The notes under the pieces are model-generated. The model searched no databases. It had not been told where the DNA came from and worked only from the letters and a program-made list of their open reading frames with translations. From contig NZFT01000002.1 of the NCBI GenBank assembly GCA_002690755.1, forward strand, positions 1 through 13,666: a DNA stretch of 13,666 nucleotides, read 5' to 3'. The stretch's first letter is position 1; every line of letters starts with the position of its first letter. The translations under genes and the position numbers were made by a program. The stretch comes from Phycisphaerae bacterium. GTDB lineage: Bacteria > Planctomycetota > Phycisphaerae > Phycisphaerales > SM1A02. Below are positions 1-6,200 of this stretch, piece by piece.

Positions 1-300
1 CCGAGAGTGATGCCGTTCAGCTCGTTGGCCGGGGAGATGTCGTCGCCCGCATGACGGACCGAGACGTACCGGATGACGCCCGAGGTGTCGTGGGGCTGGT
101 AGCCGCCGTAGCGGGCACCGGCGACCGAGAAGCCGGGGATCGCGAGACCCTCGACCGTGGTCGTACCGTAGCCGAGACCGACGATCGGCTCTTCGCCGAG
201 GTTCGTCGGCGCGCGGCCGAGGATCACGAGGCCGCCCCAGAGCGAAGCATTCTGGGTGCCGTCCGCCGCGAGGGGCGCGAGCGGGTTCGTGGCCGGCGTG
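1..300 (-). CDS. Internal fragment of a large secreted protein, partial at both ends
   Basis: Read on the minus strand this stretch is open and gives a coherent protein. It contains SLWGGLVILGRAPTN, then VEGL, YGG, SGVIRYVSVRHAG and finally NELNGITLG at the left edge. The order WGG..ILG, EG, YGG, SGV.RYV, NE.NG.TLG is one I recognise from large exported or lipoprotein-anchored proteins of marine bacteria; their function is not established. The fragment has no start codon: in this frame I see no ATG from the left edge back through the ABC gene to about 620, although the frame stays open to about 727 as an antisense shadow. It also runs off the left edge. It is therefore an internal piece whose 5' part is missing, and its similarity stops near 300, where the ABC similarity on the other strand begins. 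The family call rests on recalled motifs, not a search. Confidence 0.6.
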
Positions 301-320
301 TCGTCGAGGAAGGTGGTCGG
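285..320. other. Junction between two unrelated 5'-truncated genes
   Basis: To the left, minus-strand codons encode a secreted-protein fragment. To the right, plus-strand codons encode an ABC ATPase beginning at about VVEEGGRNLSGG (first codon at 300). An intact ATPase domain would need the Q-loop and the helical domain in the 180-200 bp before the signature. The plus frame there reads an Arg/Glu-rich low-complexity string with none of that. Both genes are cut on their 5' side and point away from each other, which is the signature of a chimeric join or an inversion/deletion breakpoint. I see no transposon, tRNA or repeat at the join. The exact base cannot be fixed by eye. Confidence 0.6.
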
Positions 321-620
321 AACCTGAGCGGTGGGCAGCGTCAGCGTCTGGAGATCGCCCGATGCCTCGCGAAGAATCCAAGCATCCTGGTGCTCGACGG
401 ATCGACTTCGGCGCTCGACGGTCGGACCGAGCAGCGACTCCTCGATCGCATCCGTCTTCGAGGATGCACCGTCGTCCTGGTCACCAGCCGCCGATCCACC
501 CTCCGCCTCGTCGACGAGATCGCCATCGTCGATCAAGGGCGGATCAGCGATCAAGGTGACTTCGTTTCGCTCGTCGAGCGAAACGAGTGGTTCGCCACCG
601 AGTTCGGAGGCGAGGCATGA
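300..620 (+). CDS. NHLM-type ABC transporter, C-terminal ATPase fragment with degenerate catalytic site
   Basis: This is the last ~106 residues of an ABC exporter ATPase domain. It contains EGGRNLSGGQRQRLEIAR (intact signature, LSGGQ codons 324-338), LVLDGSTSALD (Walker B and D-loop, 387-419) and a C-terminal VDEIAIVDQGRISDQG stretch. The wording, especially RLRGCTVVLV, resembles the peptidase-containing ABC protein of NHLM bacteriocin export systems. Two key residues are lost. The catalytic Glu after Walker B is Gly (GGA at 399-401; the usual motif is LDEATSALD). The H-loop His is Ser (VTSRRST instead of VAHRLST, AGC at 486-488). The expected N-terminal C39 peptidase, membrane domain and Walker A are absent because the reading frame upstream of 300 is unrelated sequence. 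The gene ends in an ATGA overlap with the next transporter gene, its probable heterodimer partner. ATPase identity is very likely; the NHLM assignment is likely from context. Confidence 0.8.
   Translation, partial: VVEEGGRNLSGGQRQRLEIARCLAKNPSILVLDGSTSALDGRTEQRLLDRIRLRGCTVVLVTSRRSTLRLVDEIAIVDQGRISDQGDFVSLVERNEWFATEFGGEA
606..610 (+). promoter_or_regulatory. Ribosome binding site deciding the start of the second ABC gene
   Basis: GGAGG lies 6 bp before the ATG at 617. That ATG overlaps the stop codon of the preceding gene (ATGA). It favours 617 over the in-frame upstream GTG at 587, which would lie well inside the preceding gene with no comparable site. Confidence 0.6.
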
Positions 621-3283
621 GCATGTCGGCCGCGACCCCGATCTGGAACGGCGTTCGACGCAGTTCCGAACCGATTCCGGTCCCGCCGCTTCCGGTCCAC
701 CGGGACGACGTGATGCTCTTCGGCGTCACCGCGGGCACCGTGTCGGTGCTGGTCCGCGCGGTCGGTGAGGACGGTCGCCTGCGGGCATCCGAGACCGTGG
801 TCTCCGGTGGCGAGGGCCAGCTGGTCGCGGTCCCGCCCGACCCACCGGGACTGCTGCTCGAATTTCGCGCCTCCCACGACGCGCGAGTGGAGCTTCTCGA
901 GTCGAGTCGCCCGGAAGAGGTGTCGCAGGACCGACTCCAGGACGCGGTCCGACCGTACTTCGACGGTTCGTCGACGCTCGACGAGTGGTGCGGATCGCTC
1001 GAAGCGGGCGTGGACTGGTCCACGCTCGCGAAGCTTCTCGGTGATCGCCTCTCCGACCTCGCAGCGGACGCGGTCGAGGGTGCGACGCAGCGGCTTCGCG
1101 AGCGCATCAAGAGACTGAGGTCGCTCGACGACGAGTCGTTGAGTGAAGCGGTGCGGGTCATGACCTCGGCCGGTTCGACGGTGGGTTCCGTCGTGGGCAA
1201 CGATGCTCGAAGTTCGAACGACGAGCGGGCGATCCTTAAGGTGCTGGAAGCGGTCGATCACGATTCCGATGCGGCGAACGATCTGGGGCGGGTTCCCGGG
1301 TGTGGCATCGTCGATCACGTGGCCCGGCGGCTGCATCTGAAATATCGAGAGGTCCGACTCGACGGCGAGTGGTGGCGGGAGGCCGCCGGTCCGCTGTTCA
1401 CGCGACGTTCGGACGACGGTACGCCGGTCGCGCTGCTGCCGCACGGTGAAGGTTACATCGCGCACGAGTACGCGGACGAGCGCTCCCGATGCGTCGATCC
1501 GGTCCGACGTTCCACCGCCGGCGACTATGAAGACACCGCGACGATGTTCTATCGCCCGCTTCCCCGCCGATCCGGCCGGGTCCGGGATCTGCTCGGGTTG
1601 GTGGTGGCGGGGAACCTTCGCGATGTCCTGATGATCCTGGGAACGACCCTCGCCGTCTCGGGGCTGATCGCACTGGTACCGATCCTCACCGGGATGATCG
1701 TGGGGACCATCATCCCGACCTTCGAGCGGGTCCAGCTCCTGTTCATCGGCGGCCTGCTGGTCTCGATCGCGGTGTCGCAGGGACTGATCCACGTGGCCGC
1801 GGGCATCGCGTTCCTCCGCATCGAGACTCGAAGCAGTTATCAGGTGATCGCGGCGATCGTCGACCGGGTGCTGCAGCTTCCGACGTCGTTCTTCCGAAAC
1901 ACCTCCGCCGGTGATCTCACGCAACGGGTGATGGCCATCGAGACGGTCCGGGCCGCGCTGACCCAGTCCACGCTCTCCGTGGTGGTCTCTCTCACCGCGA
2001 GTCTGTCGAACATCGGCGTGCTCTTCTACTTCGACGCCGAGATGGCCCTGACCGCGTTCGGCATCATCGTGGTCGAACTCGCGATCGTGATCTGGGTCTC
2101 GATTCGAATGGCGAAGCTCGACTACGGTCTCTCGGTCGCTCAAGGTGAACTGGACGGTTTCGGCATCGACATGCTGGTGGGGATTCGCCAGATCCGGATC
2201 CAGGGTTCGCGGGAACGAGTCCTCGCCCGGTTGCTCGCCCGACTTGGTCGGGTGGGTGGATTCAGTTTCCGGTCCGGGGTGATGGGGGTCTGGCTCGGAC
2301 TGGTGGTCGGGATGGCCTCGACGCTGGCGATGGCGCTGGTGTTCGTCGAATTCACGGCCAACGTCCGGGGGGGAAGCGGCACCGTCCTCACCGCCGGCGG
2401 CTTCGTCGCCTTCGTCACGGCGATGTCCGCGTTCCTCGCCGCGGTCATCGGTGTTGCGCCGGCGATTCGAGCGGTGGCCAACATGGTGCCGCAGATCCAC
2501 CGGATCCGACCGATTCTCGAAGCGGAGACCGAGGCGGGCGAGATCACCGGCGACGCGATCACCCTGAAGGGCGGCGTGGCCGCGCGGGGGATCCGATTCC
2601 GCTACGACCCCGATCAGCCACCCGTCCTCGACGGAGTCGACATCGAGGCCGGACCCGGGGAGTTCATCGCGATCGTGGGCCGCACCGGTTGCGGCAAGTC
2701 GACGCTGCTGAGCATCCTGCTCGGTCTGGAGAAGCCCGAAGCCGGTCAGGTGTTCTACGACGATCTTCCGATGGAGAGCCTCGATGCGGCGATGGTCCGG
2801 TCCCAGGTGGGGGTGGTCATGCAGTCGAACGAGGTCCTCGCCGGCAACGTGCAGTCGACGATCCTCGGGGTCGGTTCGCAACGGACGCTCGACGACGCGT
2901 GGGCGGCGGCGCGATTGGTGGGAATGGCCGACGAGATCGACGCGATGCCGATGGGCATGCTCACGATGATCACGCCGACCTCGCTTTCGCAGAGCCAGCT
3001 GCAGCGACTTCTGATCGCGCGATCCATCGTGAGTCGTCCGGAGCTGCTCCTGCTCGACGAAGCGACGAGTTCCCTCGACAACGCCTCGCAGGAGCGGATC
3101 ACCCGTTCGATCGACGGGCTCGGGGCCACCCGGATCGTGATCGCGCATCGCCTCAGCACGATTCGCCGGGCCGATCGGATCTACGTCCTCGACCGGGGGC
3201 GGGTCGTCCAGTCCGGGACCTTCGCGGAGCTGGAGGGGCGAGACGGCGTGTTTCGTGATCTCATGGCGGGGCAGGCTTCATGA
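617..3283 (+). CDS. NHLM bacteriocin system ABC transporter, ATP-binding/permease protein
   Basis: This 888-residue exporter moves a modified peptide across the inner membrane. Residues 1 to ~325 are cytoplasmic; the part around 220-320 (EWWREAAGPLF, PVALLPHGEGY, MFYRPLP) resembles the peptidase-like but non-catalytic domain of the NHLM family. About five or six membrane segments follow between ~330 and 617, including an LPTSFFRNTSAGDLTQRV coupling region. The ATPase domain (~650-885) has Walker A GRTGCGKST (688-696), a Q-loop Gln in VVMQSNEV, Walker B with catalytic Glu (LLLLDEATSSLD, E815) and H-loop His (IAHRLST, H844). The signature, however, is LSQSQ (790-794) instead of LSGGQ. This complements the fragment upstream, which keeps LSGGQ but lacks Glu and His. 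The start at 617 gives a 4-bp ATGA overlap with the previous gene and has GGAGG in front; the stop overlaps the next gene's ATG. Confidence 0.9.
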   Translation: MSMSAATPIWNGVRRSSEPIPVPPLPVHRDDVMLFGVTAGTVSVLVRAVGEDGRLRASETVVSGGEGQLVAVPPDPPGLLLEFRASHDARVELLESSRPEEVSQDRLQDAVRPYFDGSSTLDEWCGSLEAGVDWSTLAKLLGDRLSDLAADAVEGATQRLRERIKRLRSLDDESLSEAVRVMTSAGSTVGSVVGNDARSSNDERAILKVLEAVDHDSDAANDLGRVPGCGIVDHVARRLHLKYREVRLDGEWWREAAGPLFTRRSDDGTPVALLPHGEGYIAHEYADERSRCVDPVRRSTAGDYEDTATMFYRPLPRRSGRVRDLLGLVVAGNLRDVLMILGTTLAVSGLIALVPILTGMIVGTIIPTFERVQLLFIGGLLVSIAVSQGLIHVAAGIAFLRIETRSSYQVIAAIVDRVLQLPTSFFRNTSAGDLTQRVMAIETVRAALTQSTLSVVVSLTASLSNIGVLFYFDAEMALTAFGIIVVELAIVIWVSIRMAKLDYGLSVAQGELDGFGIDMLVGIRQIRIQGSRERVLARLLARLGRVGGFSFRSGVMGVWLGLVVGMASTLAMALVFVEFTANVRGGSGTVLTAGGFVAFVTAMSAFLAAVIGVAPAIRAVANMVPQIHRIRPILEAETEAGEITGDAITLKGGVAARGIRFRYDPDQPPVLDGVDIEAGPGEFIAIVGRTGCGKSTLLSILLGLEKPEAGQVFYDDLPMESLDAAMVRSQVGVVMQSNEVLAGNVQSTILGVGSQRTLDDAWAAARLVGMADEIDAMPMGMLTMITPTSLSQSQLQRLLIARSIVSRPELLLLDEATSSLDNASQERITRSIDGLGATRIVIAHRLSTIRRADRIYVLDRGRVVQSGTFAELEGRDGVFRDLMAGQAS

Positions 3284-5121
3284 TGCGACGAAACACCTCG
3301 ATCATCCTGACCTTCTTCTGGGCCGTCGGCTGCACGTCGCAGCTCGACCGGGACTGGAAGCACATCGACGAACTCGACGGTCGACTGGGCGCCGTCGAAC
3401 CCTTCGACGGGATCGCCGCGATCTCGGCCTCGAAGACGCTTTCGGACTCGGCCGCCACCGAGCGGGACGGCGTGGCGAAGGTCGAGCAGCTCCTCGACCT
3501 GATGTCGACGGGCGAGCCGCGGGGAATCGGAATCGCGGACGTCCGACGATCCACGATCGAGAACAACCTCGCGATCCAGTCGTCGCTGGTGTCCCCCGAA
3601 GTGGCGGCCCAGCAGCTTCGTGCGGAACGGGCGAAGTTCGAGTCGACCTTCGAGGCGAGCGTCACCCAGAGTCGAACCGTCAATCCGACCTTCTACGGCA
3701 ACGCGGGACAGCCCCCCGACACGGAGACGAATTCCTTCACGGCGACCCCGGGCCTCGCGGTGCCGCTGCGAGGCGGAGGGTCCGTCACCCTGGACTGGAC
3801 GGTATCCACCGACGCGTTTCGCACGCAGGGGACACCGACGTCGGAGGCAGCGCAGAGTTCGCCGGGTATCTCGCTCCAGCAACCGCTGCTCCAGGGTGCC
3901 GGGTTCGAGTACAACGAGGCGTCGATCGTCCTTGCCGCGACGCAGCTCGGGGAGGCGAACGCCCAGACGCAGGTCGCGGTGATCAATCAGGTGGTGCAGG
4001 CCGAGATCGCCTACTGGCAGCTCCATCTCGCGTGGGAGGTGCTTCGCATCGACCTCGATCTCTACCGGACGTCGCGCGAGCTGCTCGAGAACCAGCGTCG
4101 TCTCGTCGAGGCGCGGGCCGGATCCATCGCGAACGTCTACAACTTCGAGGTCGCGATGGCCGCCTCCGTCGAAGCGGTGATTCGATCGGAGACCAATCTC
4201 CGGCAGGCGGTCCGTGGGCTCAAGGTGATCATGCAGGATCCGACGGTCTCGCTCGATGGAAGCGTGGCCCTCGAGCCCACCTCCAAGCCGCGTCTCGTCG
4301 GTTACACCTTCGACCAGCAGGGGCTCGTTCGATCCGCGATGCGGAACCGCGCGGAGATTCTCCAGCTCGAATACGAACAGCTCGGTCAGACCGTCCAGGT
4401 CATGATGCGCGAGAACGAGATGCTGCCGCAACTGGATCTCAACGCCGCCTGGAACGCGAACGGGATCGGCAACGGCTCGAGCATTCGAAGCGCGAACCAG
4501 AGCCTCTTCGGCCGCGACGATCCCGACGGCTGGTCCATCGGCGTGACCGCGACCGTCCCGCTCGGCAACGAGGCCGCGATCGCGAACTACCAGGCCGCGG
4601 TGCTGCAGCGACTCCAGTCCATCGCGAATCGTCGGCAACAGGAGATCCTCGTCACGCAGGAGGTGCTCGACGCGATCGATGCGCTCGAAGGTGGTTGGAA
4701 TTCGATCATCGCCTCGGATTTCCAGGTCCGTGCGGCCGGCCGTTTCTACGACGCCTATCAGACCCTCTTCGAGCGTGGTGAGATTCCCAGCAGCAGTCTC
4801 ACCCAGGCCCTCGTTTCCCTCAACACCGCACGGATCCAGCAGGTGACCGTGGAAGTCAACTATCAGATCGATCTGGCGAATCTCGCCCAGGCCACCGGAT
4901 GTCTGCTCGGCCACGCCGCGGTCGACTGGAGCGACGATCTGGATCGAGAACGACTCGCCGATCCGGATCGAGAATCACCGGCGGACGGGCTGCGGACCGG
5001 TACTGGAAACGCCCTCGACAACGGTGGACCCACGTTGGAGGAGACGCTTGATCGTTTGACGCCCGCAGCCGGACGTCCGCAGCCTCCGAACACGTCGGGC
5101 ACGCGGGAGAACGATGGATGA
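3280..5121 (+). CDS. TolC-family outer-membrane efflux lipoprotein
   Basis: This 613-residue protein should form the outer-membrane channel for the exporter encoded upstream. The N-terminus MMRRNTSIILTFFWAVGC is a short lipoprotein signal with Cys at 18. Thr follows the Cys, so outer-membrane sorting would be expected. The body shows the two-fold helical-barrel pattern of the outer membrane efflux family. Examples are long amphipathic helices with AQTQVAVINQVVQAEIAYWQ and LLENQRRLVEARAGSIANVY in the first half, then MLPQLDLNAAWNANG, GWSIGVTATVPLG and a second long helix in the other half. The family usually has ~450-500 residues. The excess here is an N-terminal ~90-residue segment and a C-terminal ~60-residue Asp/Glu/Pro-rich tail that looks disordered. 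The start overlaps the previous stop (ATGA); an adjacent in-frame ATG at 3283 is an alternative. It overlaps the next gene by 4 bp. Confidence 0.88.
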   Translation: MMRRNTSIILTFFWAVGCTSQLDRDWKHIDELDGRLGAVEPFDGIAAISASKTLSDSAATERDGVAKVEQLLDLMSTGEPRGIGIADVRRSTIENNLAIQSSLVSPEVAAQQLRAERAKFESTFEASVTQSRTVNPTFYGNAGQPPDTETNSFTATPGLAVPLRGGGSVTLDWTVSTDAFRTQGTPTSEAAQSSPGISLQQPLLQGAGFEYNEASIVLAATQLGEANAQTQVAVINQVVQAEIAYWQLHLAWEVLRIDLDLYRTSRELLENQRRLVEARAGSIANVYNFEVAMAASVEAVIRSETNLRQAVRGLKVIMQDPTVSLDGSVALEPTSKPRLVGYTFDQQGLVRSAMRNRAEILQLEYEQLGQTVQVMMRENEMLPQLDLNAAWNANGIGNGSSIRSANQSLFGRDDPDGWSIGVTATVPLGNEAAIANYQAAVLQRLQSIANRRQQEILVTQEVLDAIDALEGGWNSIIASDFQVRAAGRFYDAYQTLFERGEIPSSSLTQALVSLNTARIQQVTVEVNYQIDLANLAQATGCLLGHAAVDWSDDLDRERLADPDRESPADGLRTGTGNALDNGGPTLEETLDRLTPAAGRPQPPNTSGTRENDG

Positions 5122-6200
5122 CCGATCCGGCGCCGCAGTCGCTCGATGACTATCTCGAATCGAGGTTCGTACCGACGGATCCCTCGGGCTTCGATTCGGA
5201 CCACCCGGACGAGGCGCACGTCGACTGGTGGCGGGACCATCACGATCGACACGGGGGTTCCGCCTCCTCGCTGGTGGCGGCGCTGGCCCAGTTCGAGATC
5301 GAGATCGCGGAGGGCGCGTCCGCATCGGACGCGTACGCCCGACTGGTGCGCCGAATGGAGCCCTCCGACGGGTCGGTGAGGCCCGCGTCGATCTTCGCCG
5401 ACCCGCAAGGTGTCTCCTGGCGGATCGAAGATCACCCCGCCGGCGCGCTTCCGGTGGTGGTTCTCGAGGCAAGGGAGGACTTCGAGCGCGGGTATCGCGC
5501 GCTCGGTGCTCGATGCGAACCGGTGGCGGTGGGTCGGAACGTCCACGCGCTCTACGTGAGCGGGCTTCCGAGTCCGATCCGGGCCCGCGCCGCACGGTCG
5601 GCCTTTGTCGCGTCGGGAAACGAACCCGCCGACTGGGCCGCGGAGATGCAGCGACGCCGCGCGGTGGACGCCACCAGTTTTCACGATCGTCTGATCCTGC
5701 TTCATCCCGCACCGTATGCAGGGCTCGCTGCTTCGGAAGTCGGTGACGAGTTCGATGCGGTGACGTGGACCGCGGCGTCGATGCGGCTCCGGCTCGAACA
5801 CGAGTTCACCCATCACGCGACCGCTCGACTGCTCGGCAGCTTCCGCCTGCACGTCCACGACGAGGTGATCGCGGATCTCATGGGATTCGGGGGTGCGATC
5901 GGTCGGTTCGAGGCGGATCTCTTCGTGAAGGGATTGGGCATCCGAAACCACGAAGTCGCGTCCGACGCCCGACTCTGGACCTACGTGCAGACGCTGGAGC
6001 GATCGGCCGTGCCGGAGCTCGTCGAAGTGCTCGAAGCGGTCGCGGGAAACCTCGAGCGAGCGACGGAAGGTCTCTTCGCGGAGGACGGACCCGATCGGCT
6101 CCGGATCATCCGTGAGATCGCAAGACACGATCTTCGAACCATGGCAGCGCCGGCGTGGTCGCTCTCCTGGAAATCCGGCGAGGCCCGCTCCGGGCAATGA
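5118..6200 (+). CDS. Uncharacterised protein with HExxH zinc-protease motif
   Basis: This 360-residue soluble protein has no signal peptide or membrane segment. Its clearest feature is EHEFTHHATARLLG, an HExxH motif at residues 228-232, followed by HDEVIADLMG (247-256) in which E249 or D253 could supply the third zinc ligand. This layout, on two adjacent helices, is typical of gluzincin-like metallopeptidases. It also resembles an uncharacterised family I associate tentatively with DUF7005, but I cannot confirm that. A preceding strand-like segment, DRLILLHPAPYAGL, may pack against the active site; the first ~190 residues match nothing I know. The gene sits between the TolC-like gene and lanM with 4-bp overlaps on both sides and GGGAGA 7 bp before its ATG, so it belongs to the lanthipeptide operon. 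Leader removal, immunity or a non-catalytic scaffold are all possible; none is shown by the sequence. Confidence 0.72.
   Translation: MTDPAPQSLDDYLESRFVPTDPSGFDSDHPDEAHVDWWRDHHDRHGGSASSLVAALAQFEIEIAEGASASDAYARLVRRMEPSDGSVRPASIFADPQGVSWRIEDHPAGALPVVVLEAREDFERGYRALGARCEPVAVGRNVHALYVSGLPSPIRARAARSAFVASGNEPADWAAEMQRRRAVDATSFHDRLILLHPAPYAGLAASEVGDEFDAVTWTAASMRLRLEHEFTHHATARLLGSFRLHVHDEVIADLMGFGGAIGRFEADLFVKGLGIRNHEVASDARLWTYVQTLERSAVPELVEVLEAVAGNLERATEGLFAEDGPDRLRIIREIARHDLRTMAAPAWSLSWKSGEARSGQ

Noticed and set aside
51..300. Plus-strand extension of the ABC transporter ORF upstream of 300, with an ATG at 51
   Set aside because: It lacks Q-loop and helical-domain sequence and reads as Arg/Glu-rich low complexity, while the minus strand over the same bases gives a coherent conserved protein.
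587..616. GTG start 10 codons upstream for the second ABC gene
   Set aside because: The ATG at 617 has GGAGG in front and the same ATGA overlap as its neighbours.
551..3148. Long minus-strand ORF of 865 codons opposite the second ABC gene
   Set aside because: It is an antisense shadow of high-GC coding DNA: Arg/His/Asp-rich with no domain motifs, while the plus strand has full transporter motifs.
3255..4781. Plus-strand ORF of 508 codons in another frame of the TolC-like gene
   Set aside because: Its composition is extremely Arg-rich, typical of a frame-shifted high-GC gene.
3181..4914. Minus-strand ORF of 577 codons opposite the TolC-like gene
   Set aside because: It is a shadow frame with no recognisable fold, signal or motif.
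6155..6196. GTG start 14 codons upstream for lanM
   Set aside because: It lies inside the HExxH gene with no clear ribosome site; 6197 or 6212 fit better.
4863..6197. Minus-strand ORF of 444 codons opposite the HExxH gene
   Set aside because: It is a shadow. The plus frame has the zinc motif, coupled starts and a ribosome site.
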